Below, one piece after another: positions 1 through 12,855 of a stretch of 23,321 nucleotides of DNA. The notes under the pieces were generated by a model, which searched no databases, had not been told where the DNA came from, and saw nothing but the letters and a program-made list of their open reading frames with translations. The translations under genes and the position numbers were made by a program. Positions within the stretch are counted from its first letter, which is position 1. The number at the start of each line of letters is the position of its first letter. The DNA is from Saccoglossus kowalevskii (lineage: Eukaryota; Hemichordata; Enteropneusta; Harrimaniidae), in the NCBI RefSeq assembly GCF_000003605.2, contig NW_003154259.1:9586-32906 (forward strand), written 5' to 3'.

Positions 1-65
1 TTAAATTAAATTTCAAGTAAATTACAAAAGCTTTGAAAACTGTGACCTCACATAATTAGGCTTAC
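1..65 (-). other. Intron sequence (5' part of the next intron), truncated by the window edge
   Basis: AT-rich sequence downstream, in gene order, of the donor at 60-65. Nothing else is visible in it. Confidence 0.6.
60..65 (-). other. 5' splice donor of the 66-258 exon
   Basis: Read on the minus strand the exon ends GCAG and the intron opens GTAAGC, a near-consensus donor. It splits a codon after its first base. Confidence 0.7.
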
Positions 66-258
66 CTGCAAGACTGTAATGGTGATATTGAAGATAGCAT
101 TCCAGAATATCTTCAATAAACGGTATTAATAACGTGGGATGAGCATTTAATGTGTAGACAAACGAAGCCGCAGAATGGCACACATGGGGTACACCAGATT
201 TTATTAAAATAAATACATATGATAGGAAACCAATCACGACATCCGGATTACAGTGGTT
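66..258 (-). CDS. Internal coding exon (downstream one) of an unrecognised minus-strand gene
   Basis: On the minus strand this segment follows a pyrimidine-rich tract ending in CAG (259-274) and is followed by a GTAAGC donor (65 down to 60). The 193-bp exon is open from its first base, so it starts in phase 0 and ends after one base of a codon. It encodes 64 full residues, beginning NHCNPDV and ending HHYSLA. Two hydrophobic stretches, around residues 8-19 (VIGFLSYVFILI) and 41-58 (TLLIPFIEDILECYLQYH), look like amphipathic helices, as in an alpha-solenoid scaffold, though this is only an impression. There is no methionine start; the frame continues from the exon at 22948-23101, whose end phase matches. 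Reading past the donor adds only about a dozen residues before a stop. I do not recognise the family. Confidence is fairly high that it is an exon and low on function. Confidence 0.72.
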
Positions 259-274
259 CTGAAAAAAAGAGAAA
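259..274 (-). other. 3' splice acceptor of the 66-258 exon
   Basis: The minus strand reads TTTCTCTTTTTTTCAG directly before the exon. This is a strong pyrimidine tract followed by CAG. It closes the intron that holds the repeat array. Confidence 0.72.
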
Positions 275-671
275 TTAATTTAAACAAATTATGAATTCAT
301 CCTTGACTCCATTCCACTTTAATATAATGGTAAATCAATAAGTAATTGGCAGCCATGCATTCCCATCTAGTGAGTTGAATTTAGCATTATGTTCAGTGTT
401 TTCATGATGAGAACAGCAAGCAACATGTTTGCTTTTAGAATTGCCTTACTTGAACACTGAAGTAAGTATTCCTATGTGTCAAGTGTGTTGATGGACGGCC
501 ACAGTGCATACATAATTTTTGCCATCAGAAATAGCCCCAATGTACGGTTATTGTAGTGTTTTTAATAGTGTTGGTTGAAGCCAATAATTTGGTAAAAGAC
601 TAATATTTGTCAACAACTCGGTCCTCCAGTGGTTGGGGCAATGTTAAAATTCTATTATGGTTAAAGTATTT
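275..671. other. Unique intronic sequence left of the array
   Basis: About 400 bp of AT-rich, non-repetitive sequence with no convincing coding potential, RNA gene or transposon signature. The last 30-odd bases (about 639-671, containing CAATGT and ending AAGTATTT) resemble the second half of the array monomer and may be a strongly decayed copy. Confidence 0.5.
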
Positions 672-734
672 GGTAGATACCACCAGGTTTTACATGACCC
701 AATGTGTCATCTCTTGATGTCCAATTACATATTT
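672..734. repeat. First, diverged monomer of the array
   Basis: The left-edge copy carries ATACCACCAGG and TTTTACAT, a combination not seen in the array body. A diverged edge copy is typical where unequal exchange homogenises the centre more than the ends. Confidence 0.7.
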
Positions 735-1616
735 GGTAGATGCCATCAGGTCTTACATGACCCAATGTGTCATCTCTTGTTGTCCAATTACATATTTGGT
801 AGATGCCATCAGGTCTTACATGACCCAATGCGTCATCTCTTGATGTCCAATTACATATTTAGTAGATGCCAACAGGTCTTACATGACCCAATGTGTCATC
901 TCTTGATGTCCAATTACATATTTGTTGAATACCAACAGGTCTTACACGACCCAATGTGTCATCTCTTGATGTCCAATTACATATTTGGTAGATGCCATCA
1001 GGTCTTACATGACCCAATGTGTCATCTCCTGATGTCCAATTACATATTTGGTAGATGCAATCAGGTCTTACATGACCCAATGTGTCATCTCTTGATGTCC
1101 AATTACATATTTGGTAGATGCCATCAGGTCTTACATGACCCAATGTGTCATCTCTTGATGTCCAATTACATATTTGGTAGATGCCATCAGGTCTTACATG
1201 ACCCAATGTGTCATCTCTTGATGTCCAATTACATATTTGGTAGATGCCATCAGGTCTTACATGACCCAATGTGTCATCTCTTGATGTCCAATTACATATT
1301 TGGTAGATGCCATCAGGTCTTACATGACCCAATGTGTCACCTCTCGATGTTCAATTACATATTTGGTAGATGCCATCAGGTCTTACATGACCCAATGTGT
1401 CATCTCTTGTTGTCCAATTACATATTTGGTAGATGCCATCAGGTCTTACATGACCCAATGTGTCATCTCTTGTTGTCCAATTACATATTTGGTAGATGCC
1501 ATTAGGTGTTACATGACCCAATGTGTCATCTCTTGTTGTTCAATTACATATTTGGTAGATGCCATCAGGTCTTGCATGGCCCAATGTGTCATGTCTTGAT
1601 GTTCAATTACATATTT

Positions 1617-3221
1617 GTTGAATACCAACAGGTCTTACATGACCCAATGTGTCATCTCTTGATGTCCAATTACCTATTTGGTCGATACCAACAGGCCTTA
1701 CATGACCCAATGTGTCATCTCTTGATGTCCAATTACCTATTTGATAGATGCCATCAGGTCTTACATGACCCAATGTGTCATCTCTTGATGTCCAATTACA
1801 TATTTGGTAGATGCCATCAGGCCTTACATGACCCAATGTGTCATCTCTTGATGTCCAATTACATATTTGGTAGATGCCATCAGGCCTTACATGACCCAAT
1901 GTGTCATCTCTTGATGTCCAATTACATTTTTGGTAGATACCAACAGGTCTTATATGACCCAATGTGTCATCTCTTGGTGTCCAATTACATATTTGGTAGA
2001 TGCCATCAGGTCTTACATGACCCAATGTGTCATCTCTTGATGTCCAATTACATATTTGGTAGATGCCATCAGGCCTTACATGACCCAATGTGTCATCTCT
2101 TGATGTCCAATTACATATTTGGTAGATGCCATCAGGCCTTACATGACCCAATGTGTCATCTCTTGATGTCCAATTACATATTTGGTAGATACCAACAGGT
2201 CTTACATGACCCAATGTGTCATCTCTTGATGTCCAATTACATATTTGGTAGATGCCATCAGGCCTTACATGACCCAATGTGTCATCTCTTGATGTCCAAT
2301 TACATTTTTGGTAGATACCAACAGGCCTTACATGACCCAATGTGTCATCTCTTGATGTCCAATTACATTTTTGGTAGATGCCATCAGGTCTTACACGGCC
2401 CAATGTGTCATCTCTTGTTGTCCAATTACATATTTGGTAGATGCCATCAGGTCTTACATAACCCAATGTGTCATCTCTTGTTGTCCAATTACATATTTGG
2501 TAGATGCCATCAGGTCTTACATGACCCAATGTGTCATCTCTTGATGTCCAATTACATATTTGGTAGATGCCATCAGGTCTTACATGACCCAATGTGTCAT
2601 CTCTTGTTGTCCAATTACATATTTGGTAGATGCCATCAGGTCTTACACGACCCAATGTGTCATCTCTTGATGTCCAATTACATATTTGGTAGATGCCATC
2701 AGGCCTTACATGACCCAATGTGTCATCTCTTGTTGTCCAATTACATATTTGGTAGATGCCATCAGGCCTTACATGACCCAATGTGTCATCTCTTGTTGTC
2801 CAATTACATATTTGGTAGATGCCATCAGGCCTTACATGACCCAATGTGTCATCTCTTGATGTCCAATTACATATTTGGTAGATGCCATCAGGTCTTACAT
2901 GACCCAATGTGTCATCTCTTGATGTCCAATTACATATTTGGTAGATGCCATCAGGTCTTACATGACCCAATGTGTCATCTCCTGATGTCCAATTACATAT
3001 TTGGTAGATGCAATCAGGCCTTACATGACCCAATGTGTCATCTCTTGATGTCCAATTACATATTTGGTAGATGCCATCAGGTCTTACATGACCCAATGTG
3101 TCATCTCTTGTTGTCCAATTACATATTTGGTAGATGCCATCAGGTCTTACATGACCCAATGCGTCATCTCTTGATGTCCAATTACATATTTAGTAGATGC
3201 CAATAGGTCTTACATGACCCA
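1617..3221. repeat. Array block B1: ordered run of variant monomers
   Basis: Starts with a TTGAATACCAAC monomer, then the rare GGTCGATACC monomer at 1680, then GATACCAAC/TTATATG, paired TACATTTTTGG monomers with the marker at 2310, a GTTGTCC-rich stretch and a GATGCAATC monomer at 3003. The 2310 to 3003 interval is exactly 11 monomers. It ends with an AATGCGTCAT monomer (about 3158) followed by a TTTAGTAGATGCC unit. The same order recurs at 5144, 12856 and 18518. Confidence 0.85.
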
Positions 3222-5143
3222 ATGTGTCATCTCTTGATGTCCAATTACATATTTGGTAGATGCCATCAGGTCTTACATGACCCAATGTGTCATCTCTTGT
3301 TGTCCAATTACATATTTGGTAGATGCCATCAGGTCTTACATGACCCAATGCGTCATCTCTTGATGTCCAATTACATATTTGGTAGATGCCATCAGGTCTT
3401 ACATGACCCAATGTGTCATCTCTTGTTGTCCAATTACATATTTGGTAGATGCCATCAGGTCTTACACGACCCAATGTGTCATCTCTTGATGTCCAATTAC
3501 ATATTTGGTAGATGCCATCAGCCTTACATGACCCAATGTGTCATCTCTTGTTGTCCAATTACATATTTGGTAGATGCCATCAAGCCTTACATGACCCAAT
3601 GTGTCATCTCTTGTTGTCCAATTACATATTTGGTAGATGCCATCAGGCCTTACATGACCCAATGTGTCATCTCTTGATGTCCAATTACATATTTGGTAGA
3701 TGCCATCAGGTCTTGCATGGCCCAATGTGTCATCTCTTGATGTCCAATTACATATTTGGTAGATGCCATCAGGTCTTACATGACCCAATGTGTCATCTCT
3801 TGTTGTCCAATTACATATTTGGTAGATGCCATCAGGTCTTACATGACCCAATGTGTCATCTCTTGATGTCCAATTACATATTTGGTAGATGCCATCAGGT
3901 CTTACATGACCCAATGTGTCATCTCCTGATGTCCAATTACATATTTGGTAGATGCAATCAGGTCTTACATGACCCAATGTGTCATCTCTTGATGTCCAAT
4001 TACATATTTGGTAGATGCCATCAGGTCTTACATGACCCAATGTGTCATCTCTTGTTGTCCAATTACATATTTGGTAGATGCCATCAGGTCTTACATGACC
4101 CAATGTGTCATCTCTTGTTGTCCAATTACATATTTGGTAGATGCCATCAGGTCTTACATGACCCAATGTGTCATCTCTTGTTGTCCAATTACATATTTGG
4201 TAGATGCCATCAGGCCTTACATGACCCAATGTGTCATCTCTTGATGTCCAATTACATATTTGGTAGATGCCATCAGGTCTTACATGACCCAATGTGTCAT
4301 CTCTTGATGTCCAATTACATATTTGGTAGATGCCATCAGGTCTTACATGACCCAATGTGTCATCTCCTGATGTCCAATTACATATTTGGTAGATGCAATC
4401 AGGTCTTACATGACCCAATGTGTCATCTCTTGATGTCCAATTACATATTTGGTAGATGCCATCAGGTCTTACATGACCCAATGTGTCATCTCTTGATGTC
4501 CAATTACATATTTGGTAGATGCCATCAGGTCTTACATGACCCAATGTGTCATCTCTTGATGTCCAATTACATATTTGGTAGATGGCATCAGGTCTTACAT
4601 GACCCAATGTGTCATCTCTTGTTGTTCAATTACATATTTGGTAGATGCCATCAGGTCTTGCATGGCCCAATGTGTCATCTCTTGATGTCCAATTACATAT
4701 TTGGTAGATGCCATCAGGCCTTACATGACTCAATGTGACATCTCTTGATGTCCAATTACATATTTTGTAGATACCAACAGGTATTACACGACCCAATGTG
4801 TCATCTCTTGATGTCCAATTGCATATTTGGTAGATGCCATCAGGTCTTACATGACCCAATGTGTCATCTCTTGATGTCCAATTACATATTTGTTAAATAC
4901 CAACAGGTCTTACACGGCCCAATGTGTCATCTCTTGATGTCCAATTGCATATTTGGTAGATGCCATCAGGTCTTACATGGCCCAATGTGTCATCTCTTGA
5001 TGTCCAATTACATATTTGGTAGATGCCATCAGGTCTTACATGGCCCAATGTGTCATCTCTTGATGTCCAATTACATATTTGGTAGATGCCATCAGGTCTT
5101 GCATGGCCCAATGTGTCATCTCTTGATGTTCAATTACATATTT

Positions 5144-6635
5144 GTTGAATACCAACAGGTCTTACATCACCCAATGTGTCATCTCTTGATGTCCAATTAC
5201 CTATTTGGTCGATACCAACAGGCCTTACATGACCCAATGTGTCATCTCTTGATGTCCTATTACCTATTTGGTAGATGCCATCAGGTCTTACATGACTCAA
5301 TGTGTAATCTCTTGATGTCCAATTACATATTTGGTAGATGCCATCAGGCCTTACATGACCCAATGTGTCATCTCTTGATGTCCAATTACATATTTGGTAG
5401 ATGCCATCAGGCCTTACATGACCCAATGTGTCATCTCTTGATGTCCAATTACATTTTTGGTAGATACCAACAGGTCTTATATGACCCAATGTGTCATCTC
5501 TTGATGTCCAATTACATATTTGGTAGATGCCATCAGGTCTTACATGACCCAATGTGTCATCTCTTGATGTCCAATTACCTATTTGGTAGATGCCATCAGG
5601 TCTTACATGACCCAATGTGTCATCTCTTGATGTCCAATTACATATTTGGTAGATGCCATCAGGCCTTACATGACCCAATGTGTCATCTCTTGATGTCCAA
5701 TTACATATTTGGTAGATGCCATCAGGCCTTACATGACCCAATGTGTCATCTCTTGATGTCCAATTACATATTTGGTAGATACCAACAGGTCTTACATGAC
5801 CCAATGTGTCATCTCTTGATGTCCAATTACATATTTGGTAGATGCCATCAGGCCTTACATGACCCAATGTGTCATCTCTTGATGTCCAATTACATTTTTG
5901 GTAGATACCAACAGGCCTTACATGACCCAATGTGTCATTTCTTGATGTCCAATTACATTTTTGGTAGATGCCATCAGGTCTTACACGGCCCAATGTGTCA
6001 TCTCTTGTTGTCCAATTACATATTTGGTAGATGCCATCAGGTCTTACATGACCCAATGTGTCATCTCTTGTTGTCCAATTACATATTTGGTAGATGCCAT
6101 CAGGTCTTACATGACCCAATGTGTCATCTCTTGATGTCCAATTACATATTTGGTAGATGCCATCAGGTCTTACATGACCCAATGTGTCATCTCTTGTTGT
6201 CCAATTACATATTTGGTAGATGCCATCAGGTCTTACACGACCCAATGTGTCATCTCTTGATGTCCAATTACATATTTGGTAGATGCCATCAGGCCTTACA
6301 TGAACCAATGTGTCATCTCTTGTTGTCCAATTACATATTTGGTAGATGCCATCAGGCCTTACATGACCCAATGTGTCATCTCTTGTTGTCCAATTACATA
6401 TTTGGTAGATGCCATCAGGCCTTACATGACCCAATGTGTCATCTCTTGATGTCCAATTACATATTTACATGACCCAATGTGTCATCTCTTGATGTCCAAT
6501 TACATATTTGGTAGATGCCATCAGGTCTTACATGACCCAATGTGTCATCTCCTGATGTCCAATTACATATTTGGAAGATGCAATCAGGCCTTACATGACC
6601 CAATGTGTCATCTCTTGATGTCCAATTACATATTT
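5144..6635. repeat. Array block B2: second copy of the ordered block
   Basis: Same landmarks as B1: GGTCGATACC at 5207, the TACATTTTTGG marker at 5900, and a GATGCAATC monomer at 6573. It has one extra TACCTATTTGG monomer relative to B1, and a 20-bp deletion at 6466. Corrected for that deletion, 5900 to 6573 is again 11 monomers. Confidence 0.85.
6424..6486. repeat. Truncated monomer (20-bp deletion)
   Basis: At 6466 ATATTT runs directly into ACATGACCC, omitting the 20 bp from GGTAGATGCC through AGGTCTT. A TT shared by both sides of the junction makes the breakpoint ambiguous by 2 bp. Confidence 0.9.
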
Positions 6636-6949
6636 GGTAGATGCCATCAGGTCTTACATGACCCAATGTGTCATCTCTTGATGTCCAATTACATATTTGG
6701 TAGATGCCATCAGGTCTTACATGACCCAATGTGTCATCTCTTGATGTCCAATTACATATTTGGTAGATGCCATCAGGTATTACATGACCCAATGTGTCAT
6801 CTCTTGATGTCCAATTACATATTTGGTAGATGCCATCAGGTCTTACATGACCCAATGTGTCATCTCTTGATGTTCAATTACATATTTGGTAGATGCCATC
6901 AGGTCTTACATGACCCAATGTGTCATCTCTTGATGTCCAATTACATATT

Positions 6950-6996
6950 TGGTAGATGCCATCAGGCCTTACACTCTTGTTGTCCAATTACATATT
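6950..6996. repeat. Truncated monomer (16-bp deletion)
   Basis: At 6973 GGCCTTACA runs into CTCTTGTTGTCC, omitting 16 bp (TGACCCAATGTGTCAT). It lies about 500 bp from the 20-bp deletion, and these two are the only deletions above 3 bp in the array. Confidence 0.9.
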
Positions 6997-7564
6997 TGGT
7001 AGATGCCATCAAGCCTTACATGACCCAATGTGTCATCTCTTGTTGTCCAATTACATATTTGGTAGATGCCATCAGGCCTTACATGACCCAATGTGTCATC
7101 TCTTGATGTCCAATTACATATTTGGTAGATGCCATCAGGTCTTACATGACCCCATGTGTCATCTCTTGATGTCCAATTACATATTTGGAAGATGCCATCA
7201 GGTCTTACATGACCCAATGTGTCATCTCCTGATGTCCAATTACATATTTGGTAGATGCAATCAGGTCTTACATGACCCAATGTGTCATCTCTTGTTGTCC
7301 AATTACATATTTGGTAGATGCCATCAGGTCTTACATGACCCAATGTGTCATCTCTTGATGTCCAATTACATATTTGGTAGATGCCATCAGGTCTTACATG
7401 ACCCAATGTGTCATCTCTTGATGTCCAATTACATATTTGGTAGATGCCATCAGGTCTTACATGACCCAATGTGTCATCTCTTGATGTCCAATTACATATT
7501 TGGTAGATGCCATCAGGTCTTACATGACCCAATGTGTCATCTCTTGATGTCCAATTACATATTT

Positions 7565-8446
7565 GGTAGATACCAACAGGTCTTACATGACCCAATGTGT
7601 CATCTCTTGATGTCCAATTACATATTTGGTAGATGCCATCAGGCCTTACATGACCCAATGTGTCATCTCTTGATGTCCAATTACATTTTTGGTAGATACC
7701 AACAGGCCTTACATGACCCAATGTGTCATCTCTTGATGTCCAATTACATTTTTGGTAGATGCCATCAGGTCTTACACGGCCCAATGTGTCATCTCTTGTT
7801 GTCCAATTACATATTTGGTAGATGCCATCAGGTCTTACATGACCCAATGTGTCATCTCTTGTTGTCCAATTACATATTTGGTAGATGCCATCAGGTCTTA
7901 CATGACCCAATGTGTCATCTCTTGATGTCCAATTACATATTTGGTAGATGCCATCAGGTCTTACATGACCCAATGTGTCATCTCTTGTTGTCCAATTACA
8001 TATTTGGTAGATGCCATCAGGTCTTACACGACCCAATGTGTCATCTCTTGATGTCCAATTACATATTTGGTAGATGCCATCAGGCCTTACATGACCCAAT
8101 GTGTCATCTCTTGTTGTCCAATTACATATTTGGTAGATGCCATCAGGCCTTACATGACCCAATGTGTCATCTCTTGTTGTCCAATTACATATTTGGTAGA
8201 TGCCATCAGGCCTTACATGACCCAATGTGTTATCTCTTGATATCCAATTACATATTTGGTAGATGCCATCAGGTCTTACATGACCCAATGTGTCATCTCT
8301 TGATGTCCAATTACATATTTGGTAGATGCCATCAGGTCTTACATGACCCAATGTGTCATCTCCTGATGTCCAATTACATATTTGGTAGATGCAATCAGGC
8401 CTTACATGACCCAATGTGTCTTCTCTTGATGTCCAATTACATATTT
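7565..8446. repeat. Array core block C1
   Basis: Carries the core of the B blocks without their leading part: a GATACCAACAGGTC monomer at 7565, the TACATTTTTGG/GATACCAACAGGCC marker at 7691 and the GATGCAATC monomer at 8384, exactly 11 monomers from the marker. Its marker is exactly 27 monomers (1,701 bp) before that of C2. Confidence 0.82.
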
Positions 8447-9265
8447 GGTAGATGCCATCAGGTCTTACATGACCCAATGTGTCATCTCTTGTTGTCCAAT
8501 TACATATTTGGTAGATGCCATCAGGTCTTACATGACCCAATGTGTCATCTCTTGTTGTCCAATTACATATTTGGTAGATGCCATCAGGTCTTACATGACC
8601 CAATGTGTCATCTCTTGATGTCCAATTACATATTTGGTAGATGCCATCAGGTCTTACATGACCCAATGTGTCATCTCTTGATGTCCAATTACATATTTGG
8701 TAGATGCCATCAGGTCTTACATGACCCAATGTGTCATCTCCTGATGTCCAATTACATATTTGGTAGATGCAATCAGGTCTTACATGACCCAATGTGTCAT
8801 CTCTTGATGTCCAATTACATATTTGGTAGATGCCATCAGGTCTTACATGACCCAATGTGTCATCTCTTGATGTCCAATTACATATTTGGTAGATGCCATC
8901 AGGTCTTACATGACCCAATGTGTCATCTCCTGATGTCCAATTACATATTTGGTAGATGCAATCAGGTCTTACATGACCCAATGTGTCATCTCTTGATGTC
9001 CAATTACATATTTGGTAGATGCCATCAGGTCTTACATGACCCAATATGTCATCTCTTGATGTCCAATTACATATTTGGTAGATGCCATCAGGTCTTACAT
9101 GACCCAATGTGTCATCTCTTGATGTCCAATTACATATTTGGTAGATGCCATCAGGTCTTACATGACCCAATGTGTCATCTCTTGATGTCCAATTACATAT
9201 TTGGTAGATGCCATCAGGTCTTACATGACCCAATGTGTCATCTCTTGATGTCCAATTACATATTT

Positions 9266-10147
9266 GGTAGATACCAACAGGTCTTACATGACCCAATGTG
9301 TCATCTCTTGATGTCCAATTACATATTTGGTAGATGCCATCAGGCCTTACATGACCCAATGTGTCATCTCTTAATGTCCAATTACATTTTTGGTAGATAC
9401 CAACAGGCCTTACATGACCCAATGTGTCATCTCTTGATGACCAATTACATTTTTGGTAGATGCCATCAGGTCTTACACGGCCCAATGTGTCATCTCTTGT
9501 TGTCCAATTACATATTTGGTAGATGCCATCAGGTCTTACATGACCCAATGTGTCATCTCTTGTTGTCCAATTACATATTTGGTAGATGCCATCAGGTCTT
9601 ACATGACCCAATGTGTCATCTCTTGATGTCCAATTACATATTTGGTAGATGCCATCAGGTCTTACATGACCCAATGTGTCATCTCTTGTTGTCCAATTAC
9701 ATATTTGGTAGATGCCATCAGGTCTTACACGACCCAATGTGTCATCTCTTGATGTCCAATTACATATTTGGTAGATGCCATCAGGCCTTACATGACCCAA
9801 TGTGTCATCTCTTGTTGTCCAATTACATATTTGGTAGATGCCATCAGGCCTTACATGACCCAATGTGTCATCTCTTGTTGTCCAATTACATATTTGGTAG
9901 ATGCCATCAGGCCTTACATGACCCAATGTGTCATCTCTTGATGTCCAATTACATATTTGGTAGATGCCATCAGGTCTTACATGACCCAATGTGTCATCTC
10001 TTGATGTCCAATTACATATTTGGTACATGCCATCAGGTCTTACATGACCCAATGTGTCATCTCCTGATGTCCAATTACATATTTGGTAGATGCAATCAGG
10101 CCTTACATGACCCAATGTGTCATCTCTTGATGTCCAATTACATATTT
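9266..10147. repeat. Array core block C2
   Basis: Same core as C1: start 9266, marker 9392, GATGCAATC monomer 10085, 11 monomers from the marker. It has two private changes shared only with C3: CTTAATGTCC at 9370 and GATGACCAATTAC with its variant base at 9440. Confidence 0.82.
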
Positions 10148-11973
10148 GGTAGATGCCATCAGGTCTTACATGACCCAATGTGTCATCTCTTGATGTCCAA
10201 TTACATATTTGGTAGATGCCATCAGGTCTTACATGACCCAATGTGTCATCTCTTGATGTCCAATTACATATTTGGTAGATGCCATCAGGTATTACATGAC
10301 CCAATGTGTCATCTCTTGTTGTCCAATTACATATTTGGTAGATGCCATCAGGCCTTACATGACCCAATGTGTCATCTCTTGTTGTCCAATTACATATTTG
10401 GTAGATGCCATCAGGCCTTACATGACCCAATGTGTCATCTCTTGATGTCCAATTACATATTTGGTAGATGCCATCAGGTCTTACATGACCCAATGTGTCA
10501 TCTCTTGATGTCCAATTACATATTTGGTAGATGCCATCAGGTCTTACATGACCCAATGTGTCATCTCCTGATGTCCAATTACATATTTGGTAGATGCAAT
10601 CAGGCCTTACATGACCCAATGTGTCATCTCTTGATGTCCAATTACATATTTGGTAGATGCCATCAGGTCTTACATGACCCAATGTGTCATCTCTTGATGT
10701 CCAATTACATATTTGGTAGATGCCATCAGGTCTTACATGACCCAATGTGTCATCTCTTGATGTCCAATTACATATTTGGTAGATGCCATCAGGTCTTACA
10801 TGACCCAATGTGTCATCTCTTGATGTCCAATTACATATTTGGTAGATGCCATCAGGACTTACATGACCCAATGTGTCATCTCTTGATGTCCAATTACATA
10901 TTTGGTAGATGCCATCAGGTATTACATGACCCAATGTGTCATCTCTTGATGTCCAATTACATATTTGGTAGATGCCATCAGGTCTTACATGACCCAATGT
11001 GTCATCTCTTGATGTCCAATTACATATTTGGTAGATGCCATCAGCCTTACATGACGCAATGTGTCATCTCTTGTTGTCCAATTACATATTTGGTAGATGC
11101 CATCAAGCCTTACATGACCCAATGTGTCATCTCTTGATGTCCAATTACATATTTGGTAGATGCCATCAGGTCTTACAAGACCCAATGTGTCATCTCCTGA
11201 TGTCCAATTACATATTTGGTAGATGCAATCAGGTCTTACATGACCCAATGTGTCATCTCTTGATGTCCAATTACATATTTGGTAGATGCCATCAGGTCTT
11301 ACATGACCCAATGTGTCATCTCTTGATGTCCAATTACATATTTGGTAGATGCCATCAGGTCTTACATGACCCAATGTGTCATCTCTTGATGTCCAATTAC
11401 ATATTTGGTAGATGCCATCAGGTCTTACATGACCCAATGTGTCATCTCTTGTTGTTCAATTACATATTTGGTAGATGCCATCAAGTCTTGCATGGCCCAA
11501 TGTGTCATCTCTTGATGTCCAATTACATATTTGGTAGATGCCATCAGGTCTTACATGACCCAATGTGTCATCTCTTGTTGTCCAATTACATATTTGGTAG
11601 ATGCCATCAGGTCTTACATGACCCAATGTGTCATCTCTTGATGTCCAATTACATATTTGGTAGATGCCATCAGGTCTTACATGACCCAATGTGTCATCTC
11701 TTGTTGTCCAATTACATATTTGGTAGATGCCATCAGGTCTTACATGACCCAATGTGTCATCTCTTGTTGTCCAATTACATATTTGGTAGATGCCATCAGG
11801 TCTTACATGACCCAATGTGTCATCTCTTGTTGTCCAATTACATATTTGGTAGATGCCATCAGGCCTTACATGACCCAATGTGTCATCTCTTGATGTCCAA
11901 TTACATATTTGGTAGATGCCATCAGGTCTTACATGACCCAATGTGTCATCTCTTGATGTCCAATTACATATTT

Positions 11974-12477
11974 GGTAGATACCAACAGGTCTTACATGAC
12001 CCAATGTGTCATCTCTTGATGTCCAATTACATATTTGGTAGATGCCATCAGGCCTTACATGACCCAATGTGTCATCTCTTAATGTCCAATTACATTTTTG
12101 GTAGATACCAACAGGCCTTACATGACCCAATGTGTCATCTCTTGATGACCAATTACATTTTTGGTAGATGCCATCAGGTCTTACACGGCCCAATGTGTCA
12201 TCTCTTGTTGTCCAATTACATATTTGGTAGATGCCATCAGGTCTTACATGACCCAATGTGTCATCTCTTGTTGTCCAATTACATATTTGGTAGATGCCAT
12301 CAGGTCTTACATGACCCAATGTGTCATCTCTTGATGTCCAATTACATATTTGGTAGATGCCATCAGGTCTTACATGACCCAATGTGTCATCTCTTGTTGT
12401 CCAATTACATATTTGGTAGATGCCATCAGGTCTTACACGACCCAATGTGTCATCTCTTGATGTCCAATTACATATTT
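11974..12477. repeat. Array core block C3 (partial)
   Basis: The first eight monomers of the core, marker at 12100. It carries the same two private changes as C2, at 12078-12079 and 12148, at a constant offset of 2,708 bp (43 monomers minus the 1-bp deletion at 11044). After about 12477 the order no longer follows the core. Confidence 0.8.
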
Positions 12478-12855
12478 GGTAGATGCCATCAGGTCTTACA
12501 TGACCCAATGTGTCATCTCTTGATGTCCAATTACATATTTGGTAGATGCCATCAGGTCTTACATGACCCAATGTGTCATCTCTTGATGTTCAATTACATA
12601 TTTGGTAGATGCCATCAGGTCTTACATGACCCAATGTGTCATCTCTTGTTGTCCAATTACATATTTGGTAGATGCCATCAGGTCTTACATGACCCAATGT
12701 GTCATCTCTTGTTGTCCAATTACATATTTGGTAGATGCCATCAGGTCTTACATGACCCAATGTGTCATCTCTTGTTGTTCAATTACATATTTGGTAGATG
12801 CCATCAGGTCTTGCATGGCCCAATGTGTCATCTCTTGATGTTCAATTACATATTT

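Noticed and set aside
22-237. Independent 71-codon minus-strand gene starting at 237
   Set aside because: The codon at 237 is GTG, not ATG. The frame extends upstream to a strong CAG acceptor at 259 and passes a good donor at 65, so it is an internal exon and its last residues are intronic read-through.
1300-1599. Third-frame open reading runs such as 1300-1599, 4008-4244 and 11657-11893
   Set aside because: They are open only where the GTTGTCC variant replaces the TGA created by CTTGATG. They mark clusters of that variant, not genes.
6969-10997. Long minus-strand open frame (1,342 codons) encoding a 21-residue repeat with RPDGIYQICNWTSRDDTL
   Set aside because: Same artefact on the other strand. 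The GATGTCC/GTTGTCC variant alternates Ser and Thr, but other common variants change Asp/Val, Gly/Cys, Cys/Gly and Arg/Gly, so no purifying selection is apparent. The NWTS sequon is coincidental.
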